In this document: piece by piece, positions 6,551-12,765 of the stretch
Layout: each line of letters opens with the position of its first letter
Position numbering within the stretch: position 1 is the stretch's first letter
Made by a program: the position numbers and the translations under genes
NCBI GenBank assembly: GCA_003516865.1
Contig: DPBR01000065.1
Coordinates: 24,991 to 37,755, forward strand
Direction of reading: 5' to 3'
DNA: 12,765 bases
Source of the DNA: Oscillospiraceae bacterium
Lineage (GTDB): Bacteria > Bacillota > Clostridia > Oscillospirales > Ruminococcaceae
Notes under the pieces: model-generated
Databases searched by the model: none
The model's input: only the letters and a program-made list of their open reading frames with translations
Told to the model about the DNA's origin: nothing

Positions 6551-8167
6551 TCAGTTTCTGCTAAATTCCGCAAGCTCCAGACCTTCGTTTTTATCAAGCG
6601 CCCACTTTATGTTCCACTCCGAAGTGAAAATCAGCAGGTAGTTGCCGCGAACGTCCTGAATAAGCTTTGTATCGGACGTGAGAACCAGCTTTTTCAGCTC
6701 GTCAAGACCTCCGTCAAGGTGCTTTTTGCTTGTAATCCAGCGTATATACTCGTACGAGAGGTCCTCTCGTATGATATCAACGTTATATTCGCTTTTCAGG
6801 CGGTATTCGAGGACGTCGAACTGAAGCACTCCGACAACGCCCACAATAACTTCCTCAAAACCGCTCTGAGGCTCGGAGAAAATCTGAATTGCGCCTTCCT
6901 GAGCAATCTGCGTTGTACCTTTGATGAATTGCTTTCTCTTGAGCGTATCCTTTTGGCGTATCCTCGAAAAATGTTCGGGAGCAAACGTTGGAATACCTTC
7001 GAATACGACTTTTTTCGACGGGGAACAAATCGTGTCGCCTATTGAGAAAACTCCGGGGTCGAACACGCCCATAATATCGCCCGCATAGGCTTCCTCGATA
7101 ACCTCGCGTTCGTTTGCCATAATCTGCTGCGGCTGTGAAAGGCGCATTGTGCGGTTGTTCTGAACGTGCAGTACTTCCATTTCCTTCGTGAATTTACCGC
7201 TTACTATTCGCATAAATGCAACTCTGTCGCGGTGAGCTTTATTCATATTAGCCTGAATTTTGAAGATAAACGCGGAGAAATGCTCGTCAAACGGGTCGAC
7301 AACGCCGCTTTCCGTGTTTCTCGGCAGGGGAGGAGGCGTCATTTTGAGGAAGTTTTCAAGGAACGGCTCAACGCCGAAGTTTGTAAGTGCCGAGCCAAAG
7401 AACACAGGCGAAAGCTTTCCGCTGTTTACAAGCTCGCTGTCAAATTCCTCCGAAGCGCCGTCAAGCAGCTCTACATCGTCTTTCAGCGTGTTGTAATTCG
7501 ACTGCCCTATAACGTTTGCGAGATTTTCATCGTTCAGGTCAACTTCCGTTGCGGCAACTTCTTTAGTGCCGTAGTTCATTCCGTCGTTCATCTCAAACGA
7601 AATAATTCTGCGGTTTTCACGGTCGTAAACGCCCTTAAAGTCTTTTCCCGAACCGATAGGCCAGTTCACGGGATAGGTCTTTATTCCAAGCTCGTTTTCG
7701 ATTTCTTCAAGCAGGTCGAACGGATTTCGCGACTCTCTGTCCATCTTATTGATAAACGTGAAAATGGGAATATTCCGCATTACGCAGACTTTAAACAGCT
7801 TTCTTGTCTGATTTTCAACGCCCTTTGCCGCGTCGATTACCATAACCGCGGAATCCGCCGCCATAAGCGTTCTGTATGTGTCCTCGGAAAAGTCCTGATG
7901 CCCGGGTGTGTCGAGAATATTAATGCAAAATCCGTTGTAATTGAACTGCATAACCGAAGAAGTAACCGAAATTCCGCGCTGTTTCTCAATTTCCATCCAA
8001 TCGGAAACCGCGTGGCGGGTATTCTTCTTTCCCTTTACGGCGCCCGCCATAGCGATTGCGCCTCCGTAAAGGAGAAATTTTTCGGTAAGCGTTGTTTTAC
8101 CCGCGTCGGGGTGTGAGATAATCGCAAATGTGCGGCGTCTTTCAATTTCATGTTTAAGGTCGGACAT
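6551..8167 (-). CDS. prfC: Peptide chain release factor 3 (RF3), translational GTPase
   Basis: 538 residues (E. coli RF3 is 529). The GTPase motifs are complete: P-loop SHPDAGKT (18-25), G2 RGISVTSSV (64-72), G3 DTPGH (86-90) and G4 NKMD (140-143). The SHPDAGKTTLTEK start followed by AIAMAGAVKGKK is diagnostic for RF3 rather than EF-G or LepA. Domains II and III follow, with the LQFDVLEYRLKSEYNVD segment characteristic of the family. RF3 recycles RF1/RF2 from the ribosome after termination. AAGAGG at 8175-8180 is the binding site for the ATG at 8167. The upstream LPG-TM-like gene ends 21 bases earlier and no promoter is visible between them, so the two are probably one transcript. Confidence 0.97.
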   Translation of the reverse strand: MSDLKHEIERRRTFAIISHPDAGKTTLTEKFLLYGGAIAMAGAVKGKKNTRHAVSDWMEIEKQRGISVTSSVMQFNYNGFCINILDTPGHQDFSEDTYRTLMAADSAVMVIDAAKGVENQTRKLFKVCVMRNIPIFTFINKMDRESRNPFDLLEEIENELGIKTYPVNWPIGSGKDFKGVYDRENRRIISFEMNDGMNYGTKEVAATEVDLNDENLANVIGQSNYNTLKDDVELLDGASEEFDSELVNSGKLSPVFFGSALTNFGVEPFLENFLKMTPPPLPRNTESGVVDPFDEHFSAFIFKIQANMNKAHRDRVAFMRIVSGKFTKEMEVLHVQNNRTMRLSQPQQIMANEREVIEEAYAGDIMGVFDPGVFSIGDTICSPSKKVVFEGIPTFAPEHFSRIRQKDTLKRKQFIKGTTQIAQEGAIQIFSEPQSGFEEVIVGVVGVLQFDVLEYRLKSEYNVDIIREDLSYEYIRWITSKKHLDGGLDELKKLVLTSDTKLIQDVRGNYLLIFTSEWNIKWALDKNEGLELAEFSRN

Positions 8168-8188
8168 CTTTTTTCCTCTTATATTTAA

Positions 8189-9286
8189 TTAATTATCGTT
8201 TTCAGCGTCAAGCTCATCTTCGACAAGAACGTTGTTTTTGACGTCCTCGGCAGTGGGCTGACCGATTCCGCGTTTTTTCAGCGTTAAAATAAACACCATT
8301 CCCACGATAATGGGAAGATAGAACGTGAGTATTCTCCAGAGCATCGTTGAAACGCCTATGTAACTGCCGAAAATATCGTTGAAAAAGCCCGTGTAACCGA
8401 TTTCCGCAGCTCCCATTGCTCCCGGAAGCGGCACGAACGACGATATCATAAGCACAAACGCTTGATATGATATAACTTTAAGCAGACTTGTTCCCTCAAG
8501 CCCAAATCCCTTGTAAAGCACATAGGAAATGCTCAGATAGAGGGTGAGCTGCAAGGTTGTGTAAAATACGGATTTAATGATTATCGGAACGTTCTTTTTC
8601 AGGAACTTAAAGTTGTTGTTGAATTTATTGATTTCGCGGCTGACAATAACGCGGTACTTCATAGGGTGCTTCATAATCTTCATTTTTGCAAGGAGAGAGA
8701 TTAAACCGTTGATAACCTTTGTCGTGCCGCTTTTCCAAAGGGCAATTCCGAGCAGAAATATAATTACAATCGTGTTAACGCCGAAGCCGATGAAAACGAA
8801 CGGCATAAGCCCCTTGCCTGAAAGCTCGGCGCCGAACTGCCCGAAGCCTATGCAAAGAGTGACAACGGAATAAATCGTGAGAACAAACTGGTACACGATA
8901 AATCTCGAAAAAAGCGCCGTAAGACCCGCGCTGAGCGGAACACCCATTTTCACGAAATAGTAAGCCTGCATAGGCTGACCGCCCGAAGCGGACGGGGTTA
9001 TGCAGTTGAAATATTGCCCGATGATAGTGTTTGTTAACGTGTTTCTGAACTTTGCTTCGGGGTGAATTCCTTTCAGAATAGAATGAACCGTGGCGGATTC
9101 GCAAAGCCAATAGCCGACCATAAAAGCGATGCACAAGCCGAAAAACAGCGGATTAAGCGAACGAAGCGCATTCAAAACCGCGTCGGGTTTATCGAAAACA
9201 AAAAGATATACGAGCATAACAATAAACGCAATGCCGCAGATTATCAAATTAAGTTTATTGCCGCCTTTTTTCTTTTCTTTCTTCAT
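8189..9286 (-). CDS. LPG-synthase-TM / YbhN-like flippase-domain membrane protein (UPF0104 type)
   Basis: 365 residues, with 7-8 hydrophobic helices and a charged C-terminal tail (ENDN). The two signature segments of the lysylphosphatidylglycerol synthase TM region family are present: TPSASGGQP at 97-105 (followed by MQAYYF) and PLPGAMGAAE at 286-295. There is no MprF-type aminoacyltransferase domain, so it is a stand-alone membrane unit. Such proteins are proposed flippases or lipid/glycan transporters; substrate unknown. The ATG at 9286 follows a Lys-rich start. Its nearest Shine-Dalgarno (AAAAGGG, 9301-9307) is 14 bases away, farther than usual, so the start is slightly uncertain; I see no better in-frame one. 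It has a perfect SigA promoter and is followed closely by prfC. Confidence 0.88.
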   Translation of the reverse strand: MKKEKKKGGNKLNLIICGIAFIVMLVYLFVFDKPDAVLNALRSLNPLFFGLCIAFMVGYWLCESATVHSILKGIHPEAKFRNTLTNTIIGQYFNCITPSASGGQPMQAYYFVKMGVPLSAGLTALFSRFIVYQFVLTIYSVVTLCIGFGQFGAELSGKGLMPFVFIGFGVNTIVIIFLLGIALWKSGTTKVINGLISLLAKMKIMKHPMKYRVIVSREINKFNNNFKFLKKNVPIIIKSVFYTTLQLTLYLSISYVLYKGFGLEGTSLLKVISYQAFVLMISSFVPLPGAMGAAEIGYTGFFNDIFGSYIGVSTMLWRILTFYLPIIVGMVFILTLKKRGIGQPTAEDVKNNVLVEDELDAENDN

Positions 9287-9322
9287 ATTTGAATATCATT
9301 CCCTTTTCAAAACAATATTATA

Positions 9323-9351
9323 ATTATAAAATACTTTTCGTCCGTTGTCAA
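9323..9351 (-). promoter_or_regulatory. Perfect SigA promoter of the LPG-TM-like gene and prfC
   Basis: On the minus strand TTGACA (9346-9351), a 17-base spacer, then TATAAT (9323-9328). Back to back with the aspS promoter: the two -35 boxes are 60 bases apart. An inverted repeat GTCCG (9340-9344)/CGGAC (9361-9365) brackets the -35 box. Confidence 0.88.
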
Positions 9352-9411
9352 GGGCTTTTGCGGACAAATACGGTTTTATTATATAAAATTTGGATATTTA
9401 TATAAATTTAC

Positions 9412-9440
9412 TTGACAAAATGGGAATAAAGTGGTATAAT
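9412..9440 (+). promoter_or_regulatory. Perfect SigA promoter of aspS
   Basis: TTGACA (9412-9417), a 17-base spacer, TATAAT (9435-9440). The transcript would start near 9447, giving a leader of about 36 bases: too short for a T-box, so this synthetase gene does not use that control. Confidence 0.9.
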
Positions 9441-9482
9441 AAATTGTTAAAATATATCGAAAGGGCTGAATTTGAATTGTTT

Positions 9483-11249
9483 ATGGAGAATGAATACCGT
9501 ACCGCGTACTGCAACGGGTTCGGTGAAAACGACATAGGAAAAAAGGTTCGCGCTGCGGGTTGGGTTGAGAATATCCGCGACCACGGCGGAATTATGTTCA
9601 TAGACCTTCGCGACCACTACGGCGTTGTGCAGATTGTTTTTCACAATGAAAGTCTGCTTGAAGGAATTCATAAGGAGTGCGCCGTTTCCATTTCGGGAAC
9701 TGTTCTGAAGCGCGATGAAAGCACGTTTAACGACAAAATCGAAACAGGTACTATCGAAATCGAGGCGGAGGAAGTGCGTATTCTCGGAAAAGTGACCGAG
9801 CAGCTTCCGTTTGAAATTCAGAGTTCCCGTGAAACGCGCGAGGACGTTCGCCTGAAGTATCGTTATCTTGACCTGCGCAGCAAGAAAATGCACGATAATA
9901 TCGTTCTGCGCTCCAAGATTATCAGCTTTCTGAGAAATAAAATGCAGGAAATGGGCTTCCTTGAGCTTCAGACGCCGATTTTGTCGACATCTTCGCCCGA
10001 AGGCGCGCGCGATTACCTCATTCCGAGCAGAAAGCATCACGGTAAATTCTACGCTCTGCCGCAGGCTCCGCAGATTTTCAAGCAGATCTATATGGTATCG
10101 GGATTTGATAGATATTTCCAGATTGCTCCGTGCTTCCGCGACGAGGACGCGAGAGCCGACCGTTCGCCCGGAGAGTTCTATCAGCTTGACTTCGAGATGA
10201 GTTTTGCAACTCAGGAGGACGTTTTCGCTGTTGCGGAGGAGGTTTTGTCTGCGGTATTCAGCGAGTTCTCGGATAAAAAGGTAAGCTCCGCGCCGTTCAG
10301 AAGAATAACATTCGCGGAATCTATGCTGACTTATGGTACGGATAAGCCCGATTTGCGTAATCCGCTGGTTATCAAGGAGCTTTCCGACCTGTTTGTCGAC
10401 AGTGATTTCAAGCCTTTCTGCAACAAGTGCGTTCGCGGTATACGCGTTCCTAAAATGGCTTCGCAGAGCAAAACGTTTTTCAAGAATATGGAAGATTTCG
10501 CCGTAAACGAAGTCGGAATGAAGGGGCTTGGATATTTCAAGGTTGAGGACGGCGAGAACGGCGGTTTCAAGTACAACGGCCCTATCGACAAGTTCCTGAA
10601 CGACGACCAGAGAAACGAGCTTGCTAAGCGCTGCGAGCTTGAAGTCGGCGATGTGCTGTACTTCATTGCCGATACTGCGAAAAATGCGCCGAAGTTTGCG
10701 GGTCAAATCCGCACGGAAGTGGCAAAGCGTATGAATTTGATTGACGAGAGCCGCTTTGAGCTGTGTTTTATCGTTGATTTTCCGATGTACGAGCTTGACG
10801 AGGAAACCGGCAAGATTATCTTCACGCACAATCCTTTTTCGATGCCGCAGGGCGGACTTGACGCGCTTTTGAACAAGAACCCGCTTGATATTCTCGCTTA
10901 TCAGTACGATATCGTGTGCAATGGCGTTGAGCTTTCTTCCGGCGCTGTGAGAAACCACGACCTTGATATTATGGTTAAGGCGTTTGAGATTGCGGGTTAC
11001 ACCGAAGAGGACGTTGCGACCAAGTTTGGCGCATTGTACAGCGCATTCAAGTTCGGAGCGCCGCCTCATGCGGGAATGGCGCCCGGCGTTGACAGAATGA
11101 TAATGCTGCTTACGGGCGAGGAGAGTATTCGCGAAATTATCGCGTTCCCGCTCAACTCAAACGCGCAGGATTTGCTTCTCGGAGCGCCTACCGAAGTTAC
11201 CGAACAGCAGCTCCGCGAGGTTCACATCAAAGTGAGAAAACAGAATTAA
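9483..11249 (+). CDS. aspS: Aspartyl-tRNA synthetase
   Basis: 588 residues from the ATG at 9483, matching family length (590-592). An N-terminal OB-fold anticodon-binding domain (about 15-105, with GWVENIRDHGGIMFIDLRD) is followed by the class II core: PEGARDYLIPSR, motif 2 FRDEDARADRSPGEFYQLDFE (about 217-237), the bacterial GAD insertion domain, HNPFSMPQGG (about 449-458) and motif 3 GAPPHAGMAPGVDR (about 524-537). It charges tRNA-Asp. The frame is open back to a TTG at 9390, but the promoter lies inside that extension, and homologues begin at the xxYRTxYC segment just after 9483. The only Shine-Dalgarno (AAAGGG near 9460-9465) is 17 bases from the ATG; a TTG at 9477 is a possible alternative start. 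Motifs resemble the alphaproteobacterial subtype (see findings). Confidence 0.97.
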   Translation: MENEYRTAYCNGFGENDIGKKVRAAGWVENIRDHGGIMFIDLRDHYGVVQIVFHNESLLEGIHKECAVSISGTVLKRDESTFNDKIETGTIEIEAEEVRILGKVTEQLPFEIQSSRETREDVRLKYRYLDLRSKKMHDNIVLRSKIISFLRNKMQEMGFLELQTPILSTSSPEGARDYLIPSRKHHGKFYALPQAPQIFKQIYMVSGFDRYFQIAPCFRDEDARADRSPGEFYQLDFEMSFATQEDVFAVAEEVLSAVFSEFSDKKVSSAPFRRITFAESMLTYGTDKPDLRNPLVIKELSDLFVDSDFKPFCNKCVRGIRVPKMASQSKTFFKNMEDFAVNEVGMKGLGYFKVEDGENGGFKYNGPIDKFLNDDQRNELAKRCELEVGDVLYFIADTAKNAPKFAGQIRTEVAKRMNLIDESRFELCFIVDFPMYELDEETGKIIFTHNPFSMPQGGLDALLNKNPLDILAYQYDIVCNGVELSSGAVRNHDLDIMVKAFEIAGYTEEDVATKFGALYSAFKFGAPPHAGMAPGVDRMIMLLTGEESIREIIAFPLNSNAQDLLLGAPTEVTEQQLREVHIKVRKQN

Positions 11250-11261
11250 TTGCAAAAAGTT

Positions 11262-11292
11262 ATCCCGGAGAGTTCGACTTTCCGGGATTTTT
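11262..11292 (+). terminator. Rho-independent terminator of aspS
   Basis: A 12-bp stem ATCCCGGAGAGT (11262-11273)/ACTTTCCGGGAT (11277-11288) with one G-U pair and a 3-base loop, then T residues to 11292. It begins 12 bases after the aspS stop. Confidence 0.9.
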
Positions 11293-11300
11293 GTGCATTT

Positions 11301-11318
11301 TGCAGTAATTTGCAGTAA
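11301..11318. repeat. Short direct repeat TGCAGTAA between two terminators
   Basis: TGCAGTAA occurs at 11301-11308 and 11311-11318, spaced 10 bases. It sits between the aspS and mscL terminators. No function apparent; possibly a small tandem duplication. Confidence 0.4.
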
Positions 11319-11343
11319 AAAGCGCTCCCGAAGAAGCGCTTTT
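11317..11343 (-). terminator. Terminator of mscL (possibly bidirectional)
   Basis: A 9-bp stem AAAAGCGCT/AGCGCTTTT (11318-11326 with 11335-11343), 8-base loop; on the minus strand the stem ends in a T run (11317-11321). It starts 10 bases after the mscL stop. Confidence 0.85.
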
Positions 11344-11353
11344 GCGTGAATAA

Positions 11354-11788
11354 TCAGTCATTCTTGCTTTCTTTAAGCAAATCGCGGATTTCCGTGAGGA
11401 GAACTTCTTCCTTTGTGGGCGCGGGAGGCGCGGGCTTTTCCTCTTCCTTTTTCTTCTTTTTGCCAAGCCCCATAAGGCTGTTCATACCCTTAACGAGCAA
11501 AAACAGAATAAGCGCCATAATGATGAAGTTGATTACCGCGGACAAAAAAGCGCCGTAATCAAACTTGACGCCGTTAATTTCAAAATAGCCTCCTATGTAC
11601 TTCAGAGCGCCCGTTTCGGGGTCTTTTTCAACGCCGCCCGTGATGAGGGCGATGAGCGGATTGATAAAGCTGTTTGTGAGCGCGGTAACAATCGACTGAA
11701 AAGCGCCGCCGATGATAACGCCGACCGCCATACTCATAACGTTGCCCTTGAGGGCGAAAGTCTTGAATTCCTCGATAAATTTCTTCAT
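11354..11788 (-). CDS. mscL: Large-conductance mechanosensitive channel MscL
   Basis: 144 residues, within the family range. The start MKKFIEEFKTFALKGNVMSMAVGVIIGGAFQ... is the MscL amphipathic N-helix and TM1 (about 15-45, the gate, with the GNVxxMAVGVIIGGAF signature). A short periplasmic loop (GYFEINGVKFDYG) precedes TM2 (about 79-100), then a basic run (KKKKK), a Pro-rich linker (PAPPAPT) and the C-terminal bundle helix (EEVLLTEIRDLL). It forms a homopentameric pore that opens on membrane tension and releases solutes during hypo-osmotic shock. AAGGAG at 11797-11802 lies 8 bases from the ATG. It has its own promoter directly after uvrA and its own terminator, and is convergent with aspS. 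Confidence 0.97.
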   Translation of the reverse strand: MKKFIEEFKTFALKGNVMSMAVGVIIGGAFQSIVTALTNSFINPLIALITGGVEKDPETGALKYIGGYFEINGVKFDYGAFLSAVINFIIMALILFLLVKGMNSLMGLGKKKKKEEEKPAPPAPTKEEVLLTEIRDLLKESKND

Positions 11789-11822
11789 AAGAAAATCTCC
11801 TTGATAATGTTAATTTAAGTAT

Positions 11823-11851
11823 ATTTTAGCACAACTTGTCCGTTTTGTCAA
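11823..11851 (-). promoter_or_regulatory. SigA promoter of mscL (extended -10)
   Basis: Minus strand: TTGACA (11846-11851), a 17-base spacer, TAAAAT (11823-11828) with TGC just before it, an extended -10. The -35 begins 5 bases after the uvrA stop codon. Confidence 0.82.
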
Positions 11852-11856
11852 GCGTT

Positions 11857-12765
11857 TTACAGCAAGCGCTTGAGATATTCTCCGGTATACGACTTCTTAT
11901 TCTTGGCAATTTCTTCGGGAGTACCGCACGCAACAACGGTTCCGCCGCCGTCGCCGCCTTCGGGACCCATATCAATCAGATAATCCGCGCATTTTATCAC
12001 GTCAAGATTGTGCTCTATTACAAGTACGGTATTTCCCGCGTCCGTAAGCCGCTGAAGAATGTCGATAAGCCGCTTTACGTCGGCGGTGTGAAGTCCCGTC
12101 GTCGGCTCGTCTAGAATATAGATTGTCTTGCCTGTGGAACGCTTTGAAAGCTCGGTTGCAAGCTTAATTCTCTGCGCTTCGCCGCCCGAAAGCGTTGTTG
12201 AACTCTGACCGATTTTGATATAGCCAAGACCAACTTCTTCAAGCGTTTTCAGTTTGTTGTAAATGCGCGGAATGTTCGCAAAGAACTCAACGCCCTCGGA
12301 AACCGTCATTTCAAGGACATCATAGATATTCTTTTCCTTATAGCGCACTTCGAGCGTTTCGCGGTTATAGCGATGACCTTTGCAAACCTCGCAGGGAACG
12401 AAGATATCGGGTAAAAAGTGCATTTCAATCCGTACAATTCCGTCACCCTCGCACGCCTCGCAGCGCCCGCCCTTGACGTTGAACGAAAAGCGTCCCGCCG
12501 AGTAACCGCGCGTTTTGGCGTCGTTTGTTTTGGCGAAAAGGTCGCGGATATCGGTGAAAACGCCCGTGTAGGTCGCGGGATTTGAGCGCGGAGTTCTTCC
12601 GATAGGCGACTGGTCAATCATAATAACCTTGTCAAGATGCTCCAAGCCTTTCATATTCTTGAATTTTCCGGGACGCGTTCTTCCGCGGTTCAGCCTGCCG
12701 AAAAGATTTTTGTAGATGATTTCGTTTACGAGAGAGCTTTTTCCGCTGCCCGAAACGCCCGTAAC
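11857..12765 (-). CDS. uvrA: UvrA, excinuclease ABC subunit A, C-terminal part (5' end outside window)
   Basis: The last 302 codons of a protein of about 940 residues; the frame is open to the window edge, so the Met at 12654 is internal. The fragment begins inside the second ABC ATPase: Walker A GVSGSGKSS (from about residue 3 of the fragment), the zinc-binding cysteine pairs CEACEGDG and CEVCKGHR, the ABC signature LSGGEAQRIKLA, Walker B IYILDEPTTGLH and the switch-like VIEHNLDVI. UvrA is the damage-recognition subunit of nucleotide excision repair, loading UvrB on lesions. The C-terminus ends EYLKRLL, the expected natural end. No terminator hairpin is seen between its stop and mscL, so some read-through is possible. 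No LexA operator can be judged because the promoter is outside the window. Confidence 0.97.
   Translation of the reverse strand, partial: VTGVSGSGKSSLVNEIIYKNLFGRLNRGRTRPGKFKNMKGLEHLDKVIMIDQSPIGRTPRSNPATYTGVFTDIRDLFAKTNDAKTRGYSAGRFSFNVKGGRCEACEGDGIVRIEMHFLPDIFVPCEVCKGHRYNRETLEVRYKEKNIYDVLEMTVSEGVEFFANIPRIYNKLKTLEEVGLGYIKIGQSSTTLSGGEAQRIKLATELSKRSTGKTIYILDEPTTGLHTADVKRLIDILQRLTDAGNTVLVIEHNLDVIKCADYLIDMGPEGGDGGGTVVACGTPEEIAKNKKSYTGEYLKRLL

Noticed and set aside
7166..8116. 316-codon plus-strand open frame opposite prfC
   Set aside because: Antisense to all the conserved GTPase motifs of RF3, with no family resemblance and no convincing promoter or Shine-Dalgarno.
9390..9482. N-terminal extension of AspRS from a TTG at 9390
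   Set aside because: The perfect promoter TTGACA-N17-TATAAT (9412-9440) lies inside it, and homologues start at the residue encoded at 9483.
9441..9482. T-box or riboswitch leader for aspS
   Set aside because: Only about 36 bases separate the predicted transcript start from the start codon; no room for a T-box and no specifier-like structure.
9447..11069. 540-codon open frame antisense to aspS
   Set aside because: It lies wholly opposite a clear aspS, has no recognisable motif and ends in the aspS promoter area; long antisense frames arise from codon bias.
12654..12654. Met at 12654 as the uvrA start
   Set aside because: The frame continues upstream through the Walker A motif of the second ATPase to the window edge, so the gene is cut by the window, not short.
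1..12765. Mobile element, phage, CRISPR or defence system
   Set aside because: No transposase, integrase, terminal repeats, repeat-spacer array or known defence motif is seen; all genes are core or sporulation functions.

Overview
The window looks like an ordinary chromosomal segment of an endospore-forming Clostridia-type Firmicute. By eye the GC content is moderate. Three things support this: a complete cotJABC spore-coat operon, the spoIIGA-sigE sporulation sigma operon, and Gram-positive style promoters and ribosome binding sites. An Oscillospiraceae/Ruminococcaceae-like lineage is plausible but not provable from this segment. I see no phage, transposon, CRISPR array, rRNA or tRNA, and no defence or secondary-metabolite locus.

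Layout, left to right. A SpoVB-like flippase (minus strand, C-terminus outside the window) comes first. Next is cotJA-cotJB-cotJC (minus). A methyl-accepting chemotaxis protein follows on the plus strand, convergent with spoIIGA-sigE (minus). Then comes a minus-strand pair, a YbhN/LPG-synthase-TM-like membrane protein followed by prfC (release factor 3). Divergent from that pair is aspS (plus), convergent with mscL (minus). The 3' end of uvrA (minus) runs off the right edge.

The sporulation genes form a plausible regulatory chain within the window. The spoIIGA promoter carries two Spo0A-box-like heptamers upstream of a perfect TATAAT, with the -35-like element 22 bp away as in Bacillus subtilis spoIIG. 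SpoIIGA (intact DTG aspartic protease motif) would mature pro-SigE (pro-sequence retained). SigE would then drive cotJABC and perhaps the SpoVB-like gene; both are preceded by the same TCATA-N18-TATAC arrangement. sigG, which often follows sigE, is not present here.

The remaining genes are housekeeping. Three promoters are perfect TTGACA-N17-TATAAT (MCP, aspS, the LPG-TM-like gene) and the mscL promoter is close to it. Several published-style ORF starts had to be moved because promoters or Shine-Dalgarno sequences lie inside the longest open frames (cotJA, cotJB, sigE, spoIIGA, aspS). The most unusual protein-level signal is the aspartyl-tRNA synthetase, whose motifs resemble the alphaproteobacterial subtype more than the Bacillus one.
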